A stretch of 64,000 nt of DNA. Source: a marine gamma proteobacterium HTCC2148 (GTDB taxonomy: Bacteria > Pseudomonadota > Gammaproteobacteria > Pseudomonadales > Halieaceae). Of the stretch, positions 26,837 through 36,737 are shown in pieces. Position 1 is the first letter of the stretch; each line of letters starts with the position of its first letter. The stretch spans positions 158,361 through 222,360 of the forward strand of contig DS999227.1 in the NCBI GenBank assembly GCA_000156295.1. Reading direction: 5' to 3'. Position numbers and translations under genes: made by a program. The notes under the pieces are model-generated. The model made no database searches. It saw only the letters and a list, made by a program, of their open reading frames with translations, and was not told the origin of the DNA.

Positions 26837-28861
26837 TCAGGATGATTTATCGGGGAAGAGTTCTTTCACATTGGAAGGAACAACAGTAGTCTGTGGCTGG
26901 GCGTCGAGCTCAGCCTGCTTATTCCAAACGAGGTCGTGACGCACTTCATGCTCACTAAAGCCACTAACTGCCTTGCGCAGCACCGAAGTAATTCCAGCAC
27001 AGTCCATGTCATCACAGTAGCGCACCAAGTCGGTGACGTAGCCATGAATCTGACCGTAAGAAAGGCACTCTTCCTCTGCCCGCATGATCATCGGGTGACC
27101 CGTTCCGGCTACGTTGCTACCCAGTAGCAACTCCTCGTAAAGCTTTTCGCCAGGGCGCAGTCCAATGAACTCTATATCAATATGATGGCCAACATGGTTA
27201 TCGTGATCCATTTCATAGCCACTTAAACGGATCATTCGACGGGCCAGATCGACGATGCGCACTGGCTCGCCCATATCCAGCACAAAAACATCGCCTCCAG
27301 TACCCATTGCACCGGCTTGCAGCACCAACTGCGCCGCTTCAGCGATACTCATGAAATAGCGGGTCACTTCAGGGTGGGTTACTGTAACCGGGCCTCCAGC
27401 TTCTATCTGCTCCCTGAACAGGGGCACTACTGACCCTGAGGAGCCCAGAACATTCCCAAATCGAACCATACAAAAACGGGTTCTGGTGTCCCGTTGCGCC
27501 AGCCCCTGCAAAATCATCTCGGCAAAACGCTTGGAAGCACCCATGATATTGGTCGGCCTGACTGCTTTGTCGGTCGACACCAAGACGAAGGTATCGACAC
27601 CGGCCTTTCGCGCAGCCTCCGCAGCGTGCCAGGTCCCAAACACATTGTTGGCGACACCTTCGGCCACATTATACTCAACCATGGGCACGTGCTTGTAGGC
27701 AGCCGCATGATAGACGGTCTCAACCTGAAAAGTTCGATATACGCTTTCGAGCCGGCGGCCATCCTGAACAGACCCCAGCAACGCCACCATTTGGATGTCT
27801 AGTCCTGACGCATCCATTAAATCGCGCAATTCTCGCTCGATGTTGTACAACGCGTACTCGCTATTATCCAGCAATACCAGTTCTCTGGGGCCAGACTTGA
27901 CGATCTGCCGACACAACTCGGAGCCAATTGATCCACCCGCACCTGTCACCATGACTACTTTTTCAGTGATGCAACGGTCAATAAATTCCGGCTTGGGTGG
28001 CACAGGCTCGCGCCCCAAAAGATCATCAAGATCCACGTCCTGAATCTGAATTACACTCGCCTCGCCCGCTACCAGTTCTGCGATTCGCGGAACAGTCCGC
28101 ACATAAACAGGCAGACCTACCAGGGAATTAATAATTTCCTTACGACGCTCCGGAGAGGCAGAGGGAATTGCCAGCAGTACCTGGGTAATATCGTGCTCGG
28201 CGATTAATTGTTCAATTTCACTGGGACTGGCGACCTGCAAACCATTGATCACCGAGTGATTAAGGCGTTGGTCATCGTCGACAAACACCACGGCTCTGTA
28301 CTGGTCGCCATGATTAAGCGCTGTGAGTAGCTGTCGCCCCGACTCACCGGCACCGTAGATAATTACATTCTCTGATAACGAGCGGAGTTTGGCCTGGTAG
28401 TACGCACGAACGCTGAGGCGCGTACCACCAATGGTCAGTAAAGCCAGGCCCCAATAGACAAAGGGCATGGAGCGCGGCACATCGGCCTGCGAGAAGAATA
28501 CGGCCGCTCCCAGTATCAAAGTGGAATAACTGACTGCAGTGATTACCGCCCAAATAGCCTGCTGTCCCATGAACCGGATGACTGCGCGATACAGGCCCAG
28601 ACGCAAAAAAATAAAAGCGCTCACCAGAACCGTAAATATCGCACAGACAAATTCAGTTGAACCCAGAGAAAAGTCTAAATGACCGTAGCGGAAGGCAACG
28701 GCAGCCCACATAGAAGCAGTAACAAAGCACATATCCAGAGCCAAGAGCCCGGATTGCTTGATGTTGCGAGGTAATTCAATCAGTTTTTCAAGACCGTCCC
28801 GGAGGCTTCCGAGAATCCCGGATGCAGAGCGCGAAACAATACGGCCAAAAAACTTCAGCAA
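26837..28861 (-). CDS. Membrane nucleotide-sugar epimerase/dehydratase (CapD/WbpM type)
   Basis: A 674-aa enzyme with four N-terminal membrane helices (about 35-150), a Rossmann-like domain (GAGESGRQLLTAL, about 170-290) and the catalytic short-chain dehydrogenase domain (from about 300): GAGGSIGSELCRQI for NAD, YHAAAYKHVPMVE, and STDKAVRPTNIMGASKR, where Met takes the place of the usual catalytic Tyr as in UDP-GlcNAc 4,6-dehydratases of the FlaA1/WbpM group. It makes the first modified sugar for O-antigen or capsule. It is the last gene of a three-gene minus-strand block with the transferase and epimerase that precede it. Confidence 0.9.
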   Translation of the reverse strand: MLKFFGRIVSRSASGILGSLRDGLEKLIELPRNIKQSGLLALDMCFVTASMWAAVAFRYGHLDFSLGSTEFVCAIFTVLVSAFIFLRLGLYRAVIRFMGQQAIWAVITAVSYSTLILGAAVFFSQADVPRSMPFVYWGLALLTIGGTRLSVRAYYQAKLRSLSENVIIYGAGESGRQLLTALNHGDQYRAVVFVDDDQRLNHSVINGLQVASPSEIEQLIAEHDITQVLLAIPSASPERRKEIINSLVGLPVYVRTVPRIAELVAGEASVIQIQDVDLDDLLGREPVPPKPEFIDRCITEKVVMVTGAGGSIGSELCRQIVKSGPRELVLLDNSEYALYNIERELRDLMDASGLDIQMVALLGSVQDGRRLESVYRTFQVETVYHAAAYKHVPMVEYNVAEGVANNVFGTWHAAEAARKAGVDTFVLVSTDKAVRPTNIMGASKRFAEMILQGLAQRDTRTRFCMVRFGNVLGSSGSVVPLFREQIEAGGPVTVTHPEVTRYFMSIAEAAQLVLQAGAMGTGGDVFVLDMGEPVRIVDLARRMIRLSGYEMDHDNHVGHHIDIEFIGLRPGEKLYEELLLGSNVAGTGHPMIMRAEEECLSYGQIHGYVTDLVRYCDDMDCAGITSVLRKAVSGFSEHEVRHDLVWNKQAELDAQPQTTVVPSNVKELFPDKSS

Positions 28862-28937
28862 GCCTTCTTCCTCACTCTTAATGGTTTGGTCATCATGCCG
28901 CTATAATAATGTTTATGGCGCGACCCGAGCAGAGATA

Positions 28938-29921
28938 CTAGCTGAATTTCCTCACTATAGCCATGCCCCAAACGAGAGGAAAATATGCCAAAATTACCAA
29001 TAAAATTGAATACTTGGGAAAGGAAGCTACCAAAGCGGCTAAAGGAAACAGCCAAAGAACATTGATGCCAAGTAGGGTCAACACCACCGGCAAGTGCCCG
29101 CCCCAATGCCTACTGAGTCGTTGATAGGCATGCAGACGATGAGGCTGAGTAAAGGGCTGCCCAGTGGCAATTCGCCACAGCAGCGTGACAGAGGCATCGG
29201 TTACAAATACCGCAAGTAAAATCAACCAACAGGCCAATGGGAGCTCGCCTTGCGCCTCACCCAACAACATCAGGGCTGCCAGCAGAAAACCTGTGGGGAC
29301 ACTGCCCGCATCTCCCATAAACACACTCGCCGATGGCCAGTTCCAGCACAGAAAACCAGCATGTGCAGCCGCCAATAGTAAGCAAAAAAGTGGATAGCTC
29401 GAGGTGGGACCCATGCTCCAGGCCAGCACCGCCGCCCCACAACAGGCAGCTAGACACTGGCTCGCCGCGTACCCGTCAATACCATCCATGAAATTGTAGA
29501 GATTCAACATCCAGATGAGGACCGCGACAGCCAGCGCAGCGGATAACAGCGCAAACGTAACGTTATCCTGCCATGGACTGAAAATAAACGTCACCGCCAG
29601 TACGCTGCTCAAACCGTAGATCGAGAAGCGCAGGGCCACCGATAATCCGCGCAGGTCATCCAATACACCCACCAACATCAGGCATCCCGCAATAGTCAGT
29701 AGCTGGTAGTACTGGGGCGGCCAGTTCTCTCCCATTACAGCGGCAGTAACAACGCCGATGCCCAGGGCAATAAAAAGCGGAACCCCCGCACCATGAGGCG
29801 TTGGCAATTGGTGAGAACTGCGCTCATTGGGCAGGTCAAGTATTTGCCAGCGTTGGGCGATTCGCAGGTAAATACCGCATAGCAGCCAAGACGTCAGCAA
29901 TGTGATGGCTAATACGATCAA
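28938..29921 (-). CDS. WecA/MraY-family undecaprenyl-phosphate sugar-1-P transferase
   Basis: A 327-aa polytopic transferase with about ten hydrophobic helices. The family motifs GVLDDLRGLS, LYNFMDGIDGYA (catalytic Asp pair) and FMGDAGSVPTGFLL are present. It loads the first sugar phosphate onto undecaprenyl phosphate to start a surface glycan. The frame opens with TTG at 29921, inside the TTGA that ends the preceding epimerase gene, so translation is coupled. It pairs with the dehydratase downstream, as wbpL/wbpM do in pseudomonads. Confidence 0.88.
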   Translation of the reverse strand: MIVLAITLLTSWLLCGIYLRIAQRWQILDLPNERSSHQLPTPHGAGVPLFIALGIGVVTAAVMGENWPPQYYQLLTIAGCLMLVGVLDDLRGLSVALRFSIYGLSSVLAVTFIFSPWQDNVTFALLSAALAVAVLIWMLNLYNFMDGIDGYAASQCLAACCGAAVLAWSMGPTSSYPLFCLLLAAAHAGFLCWNWPSASVFMGDAGSVPTGFLLAALMLLGEAQGELPLACWLILLAVFVTDASVTLLWRIATGQPFTQPHRLHAYQRLSRHWGGHLPVVLTLLGINVLWLFPLAALVASFPKYSILLVILAYFPLVWGMAIVRKFS

Positions 29922-30844
29922 AGTACCCCTCTCGCGCTCTTCAGCGTGCTTTCAAATGTATCGCGGGGACGCCATGGAGTGGCGTCAAGCACAGCAGCAT
30001 TGCTGTAAAGCTCTGTGGCAAACAGCTTGGCTCTGGTAGGTTCCGCTGAACGCCGTTTGAGGTCTAATAAGCCACAACCCAACCACCAGGCCCAGCGAGG
30101 ACACCATGCAATACCTTTATTCATAGCTCTGGCATCACGAATGGCATCGTAGAGACGCTGTGTACTGTAGGATTCACCGTCTGTTGCAATAAAAGTCGAT
30201 ACCCCAGGCGCCGGCGCCACTGCGACAAGTCGCATTAGGGAGCACAGATCGCCGCTCGAAATCATCGATCGCGCCCCCTCAGCTGGCGGCCGCGGCAGGC
30301 CTTTGCCCACCCACTTTAAAAGCTGTGCAAGATTGGCCTTGGCACCCTGACCATACACCAACGCCGGGCGCAGTATGCAAACACGCATGCTACTGGCACT
30401 AAACTCTCGATTGAGCCCCGACTCCGCCTGCCACTTCGACAGCCCGTATGGATCCCGGGGAGAAATGCAGTCCTGCTCACTTCTAGCCCCGGGATAATCG
30501 CCCGCGCCCATGGCCTTTACACTACTGAGAAAAACAAAGTTTTTCACTCTGGCCATATGCGCCTGCCTGGCGAGCTCAAGTACGGCGCAATGATTAACCG
30601 CGTCATAATCCGCAATTGCAGCCTGCTGGTGCGCTATTGCGGCAAGGTGAAAAACTGTATCCACGCTGTTCAGCTCAGCTACGGAAAGATTTTCCTTGCT
30701 GAAATCTACTGCCTTGGTGGGAGTGCCGTCCGGCATCGCCTCACCGCGCAAACTAAAGGCAATCAATTCATGCCCATCCTGGCGAATTTGGCGACAGAGT
30801 TCCAAGCCGATAAAGCCGGTTGCACCGGTTACCAGGTATTTCAC
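29918..30844 (-). CDS. NAD-dependent nucleotide-sugar epimerase/reductase
   Basis: A 308-aa extended short-chain dehydrogenase. The NAD motif is TGATGFIGLELCRQ at the start; VFHLAAIAHQ, FLSSVKAMG and the catalytic DPYGLSKWQAE (YxxxK) follow. It resembles WbpV/Gne-type enzymes that make N-acetylfucosamine or a related sugar for the lipid-linked primer. The start is GTG at 30844 without a strong ribosome-binding site. It overlaps the transferase gene by 4 bp and heads the three-gene glycan block. Confidence 0.85.
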   Translation of the reverse strand: MKYLVTGATGFIGLELCRQIRQDGHELIAFSLRGEAMPDGTPTKAVDFSKENLSVAELNSVDTVFHLAAIAHQQAAIADYDAVNHCAVLELARQAHMARVKNFVFLSSVKAMGAGDYPGARSEQDCISPRDPYGLSKWQAESGLNREFSASSMRVCILRPALVYGQGAKANLAQLLKWVGKGLPRPPAEGARSMISSGDLCSLMRLVAVAPAPGVSTFIATDGESYSTQRLYDAIRDARAMNKGIAWCPRWAWWLGCGLLDLKRRSAEPTRAKLFATELYSNAAVLDATPWRPRDTFESTLKSARGVL

Positions 30845-30861
30845 AATGAGATGTATAGAAA

Positions 30862-30879
30862 AGGGGGCATATGCCCCCT
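30862..30879 (-). terminator. Probable terminator after comEA
   Basis: AGGGGGC-ATAT-GCCCCCT, an 18-bp perfect palindrome followed on the minus strand by TTTC. It lies 22 bp after the comEA stop and 18 bp before the epimerase start. The T-run is short, so read-through is possible. Confidence 0.55.
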
Positions 30880-30900
30880 AATAATACGGATGCGCAGGTC

Positions 30901-31248
30901 TTATTCCAGTGTTATCCGTGCTCGGTTCTTTTCGAGCGTCGATTTACCCACCCCTTTAACCTCGGTGAGTTGGTCCAATGTGGTAAAAGCACCGAATTCC
31001 TCTCGGTAACGAACTATATCCTCGGCTCGAGATGTGCCAATACCGTTTAGCCCCGCGGCGAGCGTCGGGGCATCTGCCGTATTAATATTAACGATGGTTG
31101 TCATCCCCGGTGGCACTTGCTCCTCTTGGGCCTGTACCGGGGTGATAATAATCCCGCTCAATAGCACCGCAAGCAGTGCCAGGTATTTGAAGGGGTCAAT
31201 GAATTTGGCGCGAGCTGCGCCGGCGTTACGATTTTGTCGATTAGTCAT
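30901..31248 (-). CDS. ComEA-family helix-hairpin-helix DNA-binding protein
   Basis: A 115-aa secreted protein. The signal peptide or anchor is at about 20-41 (ending PVQAQ). The C-terminal 60 residues hold the tandem HhH: VNINTADAPTLAAGLNGIG and LTEVKGVGKSTLEKNRARI. ComEA-type proteins bind double-stranded DNA in the periplasm and pull it in during natural transformation; short versions such as this are common in gammaproteobacteria. AAGGAG precedes the ATG. It lies 108 bp after pyrF. Confidence 0.9.
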   Translation of the reverse strand: MTNRQNRNAGAARAKFIDPFKYLALLAVLLSGIIITPVQAQEEQVPPGMTTIVNINTADAPTLAAGLNGIGTSRAEDIVRYREEFGAFTTLDQLTEVKGVGKSTLEKNRARITLE

Positions 31249-31356
31249 ATTTGATCTCCTTGATCAGCTCTCTGCATCCATGCAGCTATCCGTATCGAGA
31301 GAAAGTTTAGCAGCGCAAGGCCCGTGCCATACCCCGACGACTGTATTTGATCTTTT

Positions 31357-32058
31357 CTAGCGGAGCGCCCTCAATTCGAGATGAATGCGTTGCAATGCCA
31401 TCAGGGGATCTGCCGCGGCCGTAACAGAGCGACCTATTACCAGATAGTCAGAGCCATTTTTCACCGCATCGACGGGGGTCACAACTCGTCGTTGATCGCC
31501 AGCTGCATCCCCTGCCATTCTTATACCCGGTGTCACCAGACAAAAGCGGTCACCCCGAGCAGCTCGCAGCTGCGTCGCCTCCATAGCGGAACAGACCACA
31601 CCGTCAAGACCGCAGTCCTGAGTCAAAGCAGCCAACCGCATAACACGTTGAGCCGCTGTCTCGGTATAACCCATCTCGGCAAGATCATCATCGGACATAC
31701 TGGTCAGTACGGTCACTGCGATAAGCAATGGCTTGTTATCGAAAGACGCCAGGGCATCCCGTGCGGCCTCCAGCATGCGGCGGCCGCCGCCCGCATGAAC
31801 ATTAACCATCCACACGCCTAGCTCGGCCGCTGCGCGAATGGCACCGGCCACGGTATTCGGAATATCGTGAAATTTAAGATCCAAAAATACGTCGAAGCCC
31901 ATTCCATGCAACGACTCCACCAGTCCCGGACCACAGCGGGTAAATAGCTCCTTGCCGACTTTCAGGCGACACAGTTCGGGAGAGAGCCGACCAGCCAACG
32001 CCAGGGCAGGCTCCGCAGCGGGAAAATCAAGGGCCACAATGACGGGATTATCACTCAT
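31357..32058 (-). CDS. pyrF: Orotidine 5'-phosphate decarboxylase
   Basis: A 233-aa enzyme making UMP, the last step of pyrimidine synthesis. It has [24 protein letters not shown], the catalytic [19 protein letters not shown] and the C-terminal [13 protein letters not shown] at 32058 was chosen because the family begins here and GGAAGAGA lies upstream; the same frame runs 43 codons further back into lapB, which is not coding for PyrF. It lies 26 bp after lapB, in the conserved lapA-lapB-pyrF order. Confidence 0.97.
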   Translation of the reverse strand: MSDNPVIVALDFPAAEPALALAGRLSPELCRLKVGKELFTRCGPGLVESLHGMGFDVFLDLKFHDIPNTVAGAIRAAAELGVWMVNVHAGGGRRMLEAARDALASFDNKPLLIAVTVLTSMSDDDLAEMGYTETAAQRVMRLAALTQDCGLDGVVCSAMEATQLRAARGDRFCLVTPGIRMAGDAAGDQRRVVTPVDAVKNGSDYLVIGRSVTAAADPLMALQRIHLELRALR

Positions 32059-32084
32059 AGATACTTCTCTTCCAGGGGACTGCA

Positions 32085-33293
32085 TTATTCCATACTGGTG
32101 CCACGAATGGGGCGAATCGTGCCCCAATACTTGCAGCCCGGGCAAAACCAGTGCAGCTGACGCGCGGCAAAACCGCAATGACTGCAACGATAAGATGGTC
32201 GCTGTTCGATCAGGCGCTGAACCAGCTGTTGCAGTAAATTGAGGTCCTCGCGAGGCTTATCTTCACTCGCACTGATTCGGAAACTCACCAATTTCTCCAT
32301 GCCTCGAAGAGAAGGCATTTTGTCCAACTGCTCAATAAGGAACTGCTCGGCAGTGCTACCCCCGTCCATTTCCCTGATGTCCTCAGCGGCGGCCAGCAAA
32401 AGAGGTGGTGAAGGGTGGTTATCAAGACACTCCCGAACATAAGCCAACAAAGACTTTTCGTCGCCCAGCTCTCGATAACACGCGCGTAAACTGGGAACCG
32501 ACTCACTGATGTAAAGGGGGTCTTGCTGGCGAACTCGGCGCAAGGCTTTGATCGCTTGCTTAAATCGACCGGCGTCAAACTCAACATCGCCCAACATCAT
32601 CGAGGCGCGTACACTTTGCTTGTCCATAGCGAGCGCCTCCTGTAGCAGCTGCCTGGCACCTTGCAAGTCATTGTCCTGCCGACGCTCGGCGGCAAGCTCA
32701 CAATAGTAATGCGACAGAATCACCGGCACTGACTGTCCGGGCTCGTCAGCGGCAGTCCCTGCGGTACCCCCCAGTAAACTTTTGCGCGGCAATAATTCAA
32801 CGGCGATATCGATGGCCTGCTGCCACTCGCGCTCGCTCTGATAAATGTCCAACAAATGTAACTGGCTATCGCGACGCTGGATTGGCGATTCCGCCACCAG
32901 GTCAAGCAGCAGTCGCTCCGCGCGATCCAGCAATCCCGCGCTGATGTAATCCCTGGCCAATTCTAGATGGGCCTGATGCACTTGCGCTCTGGGTAAGCTG
33001 GGGCGCGCGAGCAGGTTCTGGTGAATACGGATGGCCCGGTCCACCTCACCCCGTTTACGCAGCAAATTTCCCAGCGCGATATGCGTTTCTAAGGTTTCGC
33101 TGTTCACTTCCAAAGCGTTGATAAAAGCATCAACTGCCCCATCGGGCTTGCCGTCCAGCAGGTAGTTAAGTCCCTTGTAGTACTGCCCCGGAAGATCGGG
33201 GGCGGATGCAGATTTCGCTTGGCCGCGGCGCCCCAGGTACCAGCCTATGACAATCGCGACAAAGAAAAGAGCGAATACAAGATAATCATTCAC
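32085..33293 (-). CDS. lapB: Lipopolysaccharide assembly protein B
   Basis: A 402-aa inner-membrane protein (formerly YciM). It has an N-terminal transmembrane anchor (3-20), a chain of TPR repeats (about 40-360) and a C-terminal rubredoxin-like knuckle with two CxxC pairs (CSHC and CPGC). LapB directs FtsH to LpxC and so balances LPS synthesis. Length is slightly above the E. coli protein. It overlaps lapA by 8 bp and precedes pyrF. Confidence 0.95.
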   Translation of the reverse strand: MNDYLVFALFFVAIVIGWYLGRRGQAKSASAPDLPGQYYKGLNYLLDGKPDGAVDAFINALEVNSETLETHIALGNLLRKRGEVDRAIRIHQNLLARPSLPRAQVHQAHLELARDYISAGLLDRAERLLLDLVAESPIQRRDSQLHLLDIYQSEREWQQAIDIAVELLPRKSLLGGTAGTAADEPGQSVPVILSHYYCELAAERRQDNDLQGARQLLQEALAMDKQSVRASMMLGDVEFDAGRFKQAIKALRRVRQQDPLYISESVPSLRACYRELGDEKSLLAYVRECLDNHPSPPLLLAAAEDIREMDGGSTAEQFLIEQLDKMPSLRGMEKLVSFRISASEDKPREDLNLLQQLVQRLIEQRPSYRCSHCGFAARQLHWFCPGCKYWGTIRPIRGTSME

Positions 33294-33591
33294 CGTCTTT
33301 CAGGCCCGCCGTGCGCAGCTTATCCAACTCCGCTTTGCTCCGGGCCAGCTTACGGTTTGCGGACCCCAGAGAGGTGCGGGTGCGCACCATTAATACTGAG
33401 GACATCGCCATACCAAGCACTCCACCCACAGCAAAGGCGATTAGCAACCACAGGGCGAGACTTCGAGGCTCAAACGTGACCACCAGGAGATCCAGTGGCA
33501 CAGGCATTTCGTTCTGCAAAGCAAAGAGGACGCCGACTGCAACCATTGCAAGTACCAGAGCGATGTAGAGAAGGTTTCGAAGCAGCTTCAT
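33286..33591 (-). CDS. lapA: Lipopolysaccharide assembly protein A
   Basis: A 101-aa membrane protein (formerly YciS, DUF1049). Two hydrophobic helices (about 5-25 and 45-68) flank the family segment ALQNEMPVPLDLLVVTFEPRSLALWLL; the C-terminus is a Lys/Arg-rich coiled coil. ATG at 33591 (MKLLRN) was preferred over a start four codons upstream because it matches the family. It is co-transcribed with lapB. Confidence 0.92.
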   Translation of the reverse strand: MKLLRNLLYIALVLAMVAVGVLFALQNEMPVPLDLLVVTFEPRSLALWLLIAFAVGGVLGMAMSSVLMVRTRTSLGSANRKLARSKAELDKLRTAGLKDGE

Positions 33592-33614
33592 GCAGGGGTC
33601 CAATTTAGAGAAAC

Positions 33615-33646
33615 AAAAAAGCGGTACGACCTCACGATCATACCGC
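33615..33646 (-). terminator. Terminator after ihfB
   Basis: An 11-bp stem with two G-U pairs (GCGGTATGATC / GGTCGTACCGC on the minus strand), loop GTGA, then six T. It separates ihfB from lapA. Confidence 0.85.
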
Positions 33647-33666
33647 CTCTATCTACGAGGGCAAGT

Positions 33667-33963
33667 TTACAGCCCCATCTGCAGCCCCAAGTTCACCCGC
33701 TCGCGCAATTCCTTTCCAGGCTTGAAGTGAGGCACGTATTTCCCAGTGAGCTCAACGGCATCACCGGTCTTGGGGTTGCGGCCACGCCTGGGTTCTCGAT
33801 AGTGCAGAGAGAAACTGCCAAAGCCACGGATTTCTATCCGCTCACCATCGGCCAGGGAGTGGGACATATGCTCCAGAATTGTTTTCACCGCCAACTCAAC
33901 GTCTTTTGAGGACAGCTGACTCTGTCTAGCAGCAATGGTTTCGATCAGTTCGCTTTTAGTCAT
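33667..33963 (-). CDS. ihfB: Integration host factor subunit beta
   Basis: A 98-aa HU/IHF-family protein. [29 protein letters not shown] at the start and [25 protein letters not shown] in the arm identify the beta subunit. It is the partner of IhfA. The gene lies downstream of rpsA in the conserved order but is separated by the rpsA terminator and a 275-bp gap, so it should have its own promoter. Confidence 0.97.
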   Translation of the reverse strand: MTKSELIETIAARQSQLSSKDVELAVKTILEHMSHSLADGERIEIRGFGSFSLHYREPRRGRNPKTGDAVELTGKYVPHFKPGKELRERVNLGLQMGL

Positions 33964-34114
33964 CGGTCTTATTCGACTGTTTTTTACCAGATGAATATTG
34001 TGGCCCTAGATCGCTTATTACGCAAGTTGTTATTTTATATAGAAAAAGTGTGTGTTTATCACAGTTTTTGCTGTCCTACGCGGGCACCCCATACCTAAGC
34101 CCGGGCCTAAAATT

Positions 34115-34128
34115 GGTCCTGCAGGACC
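34115..34128. repeat. 14-bp perfect palindrome upstream of ihfB
   Basis: GGTCCTGCAGGACC, a perfect palindrome 152 bp upstream of ihfB and 50 bp past the rpsA terminator, preceded by the 8-bp palindrome GCCCGGGC (34099-34106). It is a possible operator for ihfB, without direct support. The remainder of 33964-34173 shows no gene. Confidence 0.35.
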
Positions 34129-34173
34129 TCAGGAAACAAACGATCGACAGCCAGACAGCCCTGCCCCAGAACC

Positions 34174-34199
34174 AAAAAGGGCCCACCGAAGTGAGCCCT
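34174..34199 (-). terminator. Terminator after rpsA
   Basis: On the minus strand: stem AGGGCTCAC / GTGGGCCCT with a TTCG tetraloop, then five T. A second hairpin (GTCGGGC / GCCCGAC, 34209-34226) lies between this and the rpsA stop codon. Confidence 0.9.
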
Positions 34200-34238
34200 T
34201 TGAATGGCGTCGGGCCTTAGCCCGACGAAGTGACAATA

Positions 34239-35915
34239 TTACTTGTCTGCCATCTGCGCCTTGATCAGGTCGCCGATAGTACCTGGAGAAGCTGTTTCTT
34301 GCTCAGCTTCTTTCAGTGACTTAACTGCTTCCTTCTCATCTTCGTAGTCCTTGGCCTTGATAGACAGAGCAACGCCACGGTTCTTACGATCCACGGAGGT
34401 GATCTTGGCTTCAACTGAATCGCCAACTTTGAAGGAGTTACGAGCATCTTCCACGCGATCGCGAGAGATATCAGAAGCCTTCAGGACACCTTCCACCTCG
34501 TCAGCGAGCTTGATGATCACTTCTTTAGCATCTACTTCGATGACTTCACCAGTGACGATGGAACCGCGATCGTTTTCAGAAATGTAGTTGCCGAAGGGAT
34601 CGTCTTCCAACTGCTTGACGCCCAGTGAAATGCGCTCACGTTCAGGGTCGATGGAAAGAATGACGGTCTCAATCTCGTCGCCCTTTTTGTAGTTGCGAAC
34701 TGCTTCTTCGCCAGTCTCATTCCAGCTAATGTCGGACAGGTGAACCAATCCGTCAATATTGCCTTCCAAACCGATGAAGATACCAAAGTCAGTAATCGAC
34801 TTGATAGATCCTGAGATCTTGTCGCCCTTCTGACACTTGGAGGCAAATGCGTCCCAAGGGTTTTGCTGGCACTGCTTGATACCAAGTGAGATACGACGAC
34901 GTTCTTCGTCGATATCCAGAACCATCACCTCTAGTTCGTCGCCAAGGTTGACGATCTTGGAGGGGTGTACATTCTTGTTAGTCCAGTCCATTTCAGAAAC
35001 GTGTACCAGACCTTCCACACCCTCTTCCAGTTCGGCAAAGCAGCCGTAGTCGGTCAGATTGGTGATCTTGGCATTGACGCGGCTGCCCTCAGGGTAGCGA
35101 CCGGTGATTTCGACCCAAGGATCTTCACCCAGTTGCTTAAGTCCCAAGGAAACGCGGTTGCGCTCTCGGTCGAACTTGAGGATCTTGACGTCGATTTCCT
35201 GACCCACTTCCACGATCTCGGAAGGATGCTTGATACGCTTCCAGGCCATATCGGTAATGTGCAACAGGCCGTCTACGCCACCCAGGTCAACAAATGCGCC
35301 GTAGTCTGTCAGGTTCTTGACGATACCCTTGACAGACATACCTTCTTGCAGGGTTTCCAGCAGAGCTTCGCGCTCTTCGGAGTTCGCCGCTTCCATAACC
35401 GCGCGGCGGGAAACTACGACGTTGTTGCGCTTCTGGTCCAGCTTGATGACCTTGAATTCCAGTTCTTTGCCTTCCAGGTGTGTCGTCTCACGCACGGGAC
35501 GTACATCGACCAGAGAGCCAGGCAAGAAAGCACGGATAGTATTGATATCAACCGTGAAGCCACCTTTGACCTTGCCGTTGATAATACCGATAACAACTTC
35601 TTCTGCTTCATGAGCAGATTCCAGCTCTTTCCACGCTTCGGCGCGCTTGGCCTTCTCACGGGATAGTTTGGTCTCACCGAAGCCGTCTTCTACGGACTCC
35701 AATGCAACTTGAACTTCGTCTCCGATATTCAGGGCACATTCGCCAGCGGCGTCGATGAACTGGGAACGAGGGATAACGCCTTCGGACTTAAGGCCCGCAT
35801 GCACTGTTACCCAATCGCTATCGATGTCGATAACAACGCCAGTGACGATGGCACCTGGCTTCATATCAACGGTTTTAAGGCTTTCTTCAAATAGTTCGGC
35901 GAAGGATTCGCTCAT
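34239..35915 (-). CDS. rpsA: 30S ribosomal protein S1
   Basis: A 558-aa protein with six S1 OB-fold repeats, each showing the pattern G..V.G.V..I...G.FV.L....GL.H.SD..W. It begins [13 protein letters not shown] as in E. coli. S1 captures mRNA leaders on the 30S subunit. It follows cmk, is preceded by a 141-bp gap and ends at a strong terminator. Confidence 0.98.
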   Translation of the reverse strand: MSESFAELFEESLKTVDMKPGAIVTGVVIDIDSDWVTVHAGLKSEGVIPRSQFIDAAGECALNIGDEVQVALESVEDGFGETKLSREKAKRAEAWKELESAHEAEEVVIGIINGKVKGGFTVDINTIRAFLPGSLVDVRPVRETTHLEGKELEFKVIKLDQKRNNVVVSRRAVMEAANSEEREALLETLQEGMSVKGIVKNLTDYGAFVDLGGVDGLLHITDMAWKRIKHPSEIVEVGQEIDVKILKFDRERNRVSLGLKQLGEDPWVEITGRYPEGSRVNAKITNLTDYGCFAELEEGVEGLVHVSEMDWTNKNVHPSKIVNLGDELEVMVLDIDEERRRISLGIKQCQQNPWDAFASKCQKGDKISGSIKSITDFGIFIGLEGNIDGLVHLSDISWNETGEEAVRNYKKGDEIETVILSIDPERERISLGVKQLEDDPFGNYISENDRGSIVTGEVIEVDAKEVIIKLADEVEGVLKASDISRDRVEDARNSFKVGDSVEAKITSVDRKNRGVALSIKAKDYEDEKEAVKSLKEAEQETASPGTIGDLIKAQMADK

Positions 35916-36056
35916 TACACATTACCTGTAGGTTTGGTCGTCCGCGCCTCCAGCCGGTGCGGGGTTGTTAATGTACATCGCAGCGTGGGCGCTGACTGGA
36001 TTCAGCCGACGCAACGATGTTTTTGCCGTTTAAAAGGAGATAGCTGCTTTTAAGCG

Positions 36057-36737
36057 CTAAATTAGACCTTTTTCTGTCACTTTCTGCACCACCAGATCGA
36101 ACACATGTTCAATGGGTGTGGCGGTACTGTCGATGACAATGGCGTCCTCAGCGGGCACCAGGGGAGAGACACTACGACTCGAATCACGCGCATCTCTCTC
36201 CTCGATGTCCTCGAGAAGGCGCGGGAGACTAACACTTTCCCCCTTTGCAATCAATTGTTTATAGCGACGCTCGGCGCGCTCAGCGGCTGACGCTGTCAGG
36301 AAAAATTTAAGGGCGGCGTCAGGGAAAACGACTGTACCCATATCGCGGCCATCAGCCACCAGGCCCGGAGGCTGCAAATAATCGCGTTGGCGGGCCAACA
36401 GCGCCTCGCGAACGCTTGGGATTGCCGCTACGGTGGAGGCACCACGACCACCCTCTTCAGTGCGAATGGCGGCAGATACGTCACGACCTTTATAAGCGAC
36501 CAGAATCTCGCCTGTATCAGCGGCACTAAAACTCACGTCCAGATGCCTGGCGATATCAGTAACCGCCTGATGGTTCGCCCAGCTGACCCCTTCGATCAAG
36601 CAGGCTTGCCCGGTCACCCGGTAGAGAGCTCCACTGTCTAAAAGCCGCCAGCCCAGTTTATTCGCCAGCAAGTGACTGACAGTCCCTTTGCCCGCCCCAC
36701 TGGGGCCGTCAACGGTAATAACCTGAGCGACAGCCAT
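36057..36737 (-). CDS. cmk: Cytidylate kinase
   Basis: A 226-aa kinase converting CMP/dCMP to the diphosphates. P-loop [18 protein letters not shown]-binding [22 protein letters not shown], and the [13 protein letters not shown] lid are intact. ATG at 36737 shares one base with the aroA stop (TGATG), so translation is coupled; a TTG lies one codon upstream. Confidence 0.97.
   Translation of the reverse strand: MAVAQVITVDGPSGAGKGTVSHLLANKLGWRLLDSGALYRVTGQACLIEGVSWANHQAVTDIARHLDVSFSAADTGEILVAYKGRDVSAAIRTEEGGRGASTVAAIPSVREALLARQRDYLQPPGLVADGRDMGTVVFPDAALKFFLTASAAERAERRYKQLIAKGESVSLPRLLEDIEERDARDSSRSVSPLVPAEDAIVIDSTATPIEHVFDLVVQKVTEKGLI

Noticed and set aside
32059-32187. Longer N-terminus for PyrF
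   Set aside because: The extension lies inside lapB and is not conserved PyrF sequence; ATG at 32058 has the ribosome-binding site.
34965-35666. Long plus-strand frame (233 codons) inside rpsA
   Set aside because: Antisense shadow of the S1 repeats; rpsA is unambiguous on the other strand.
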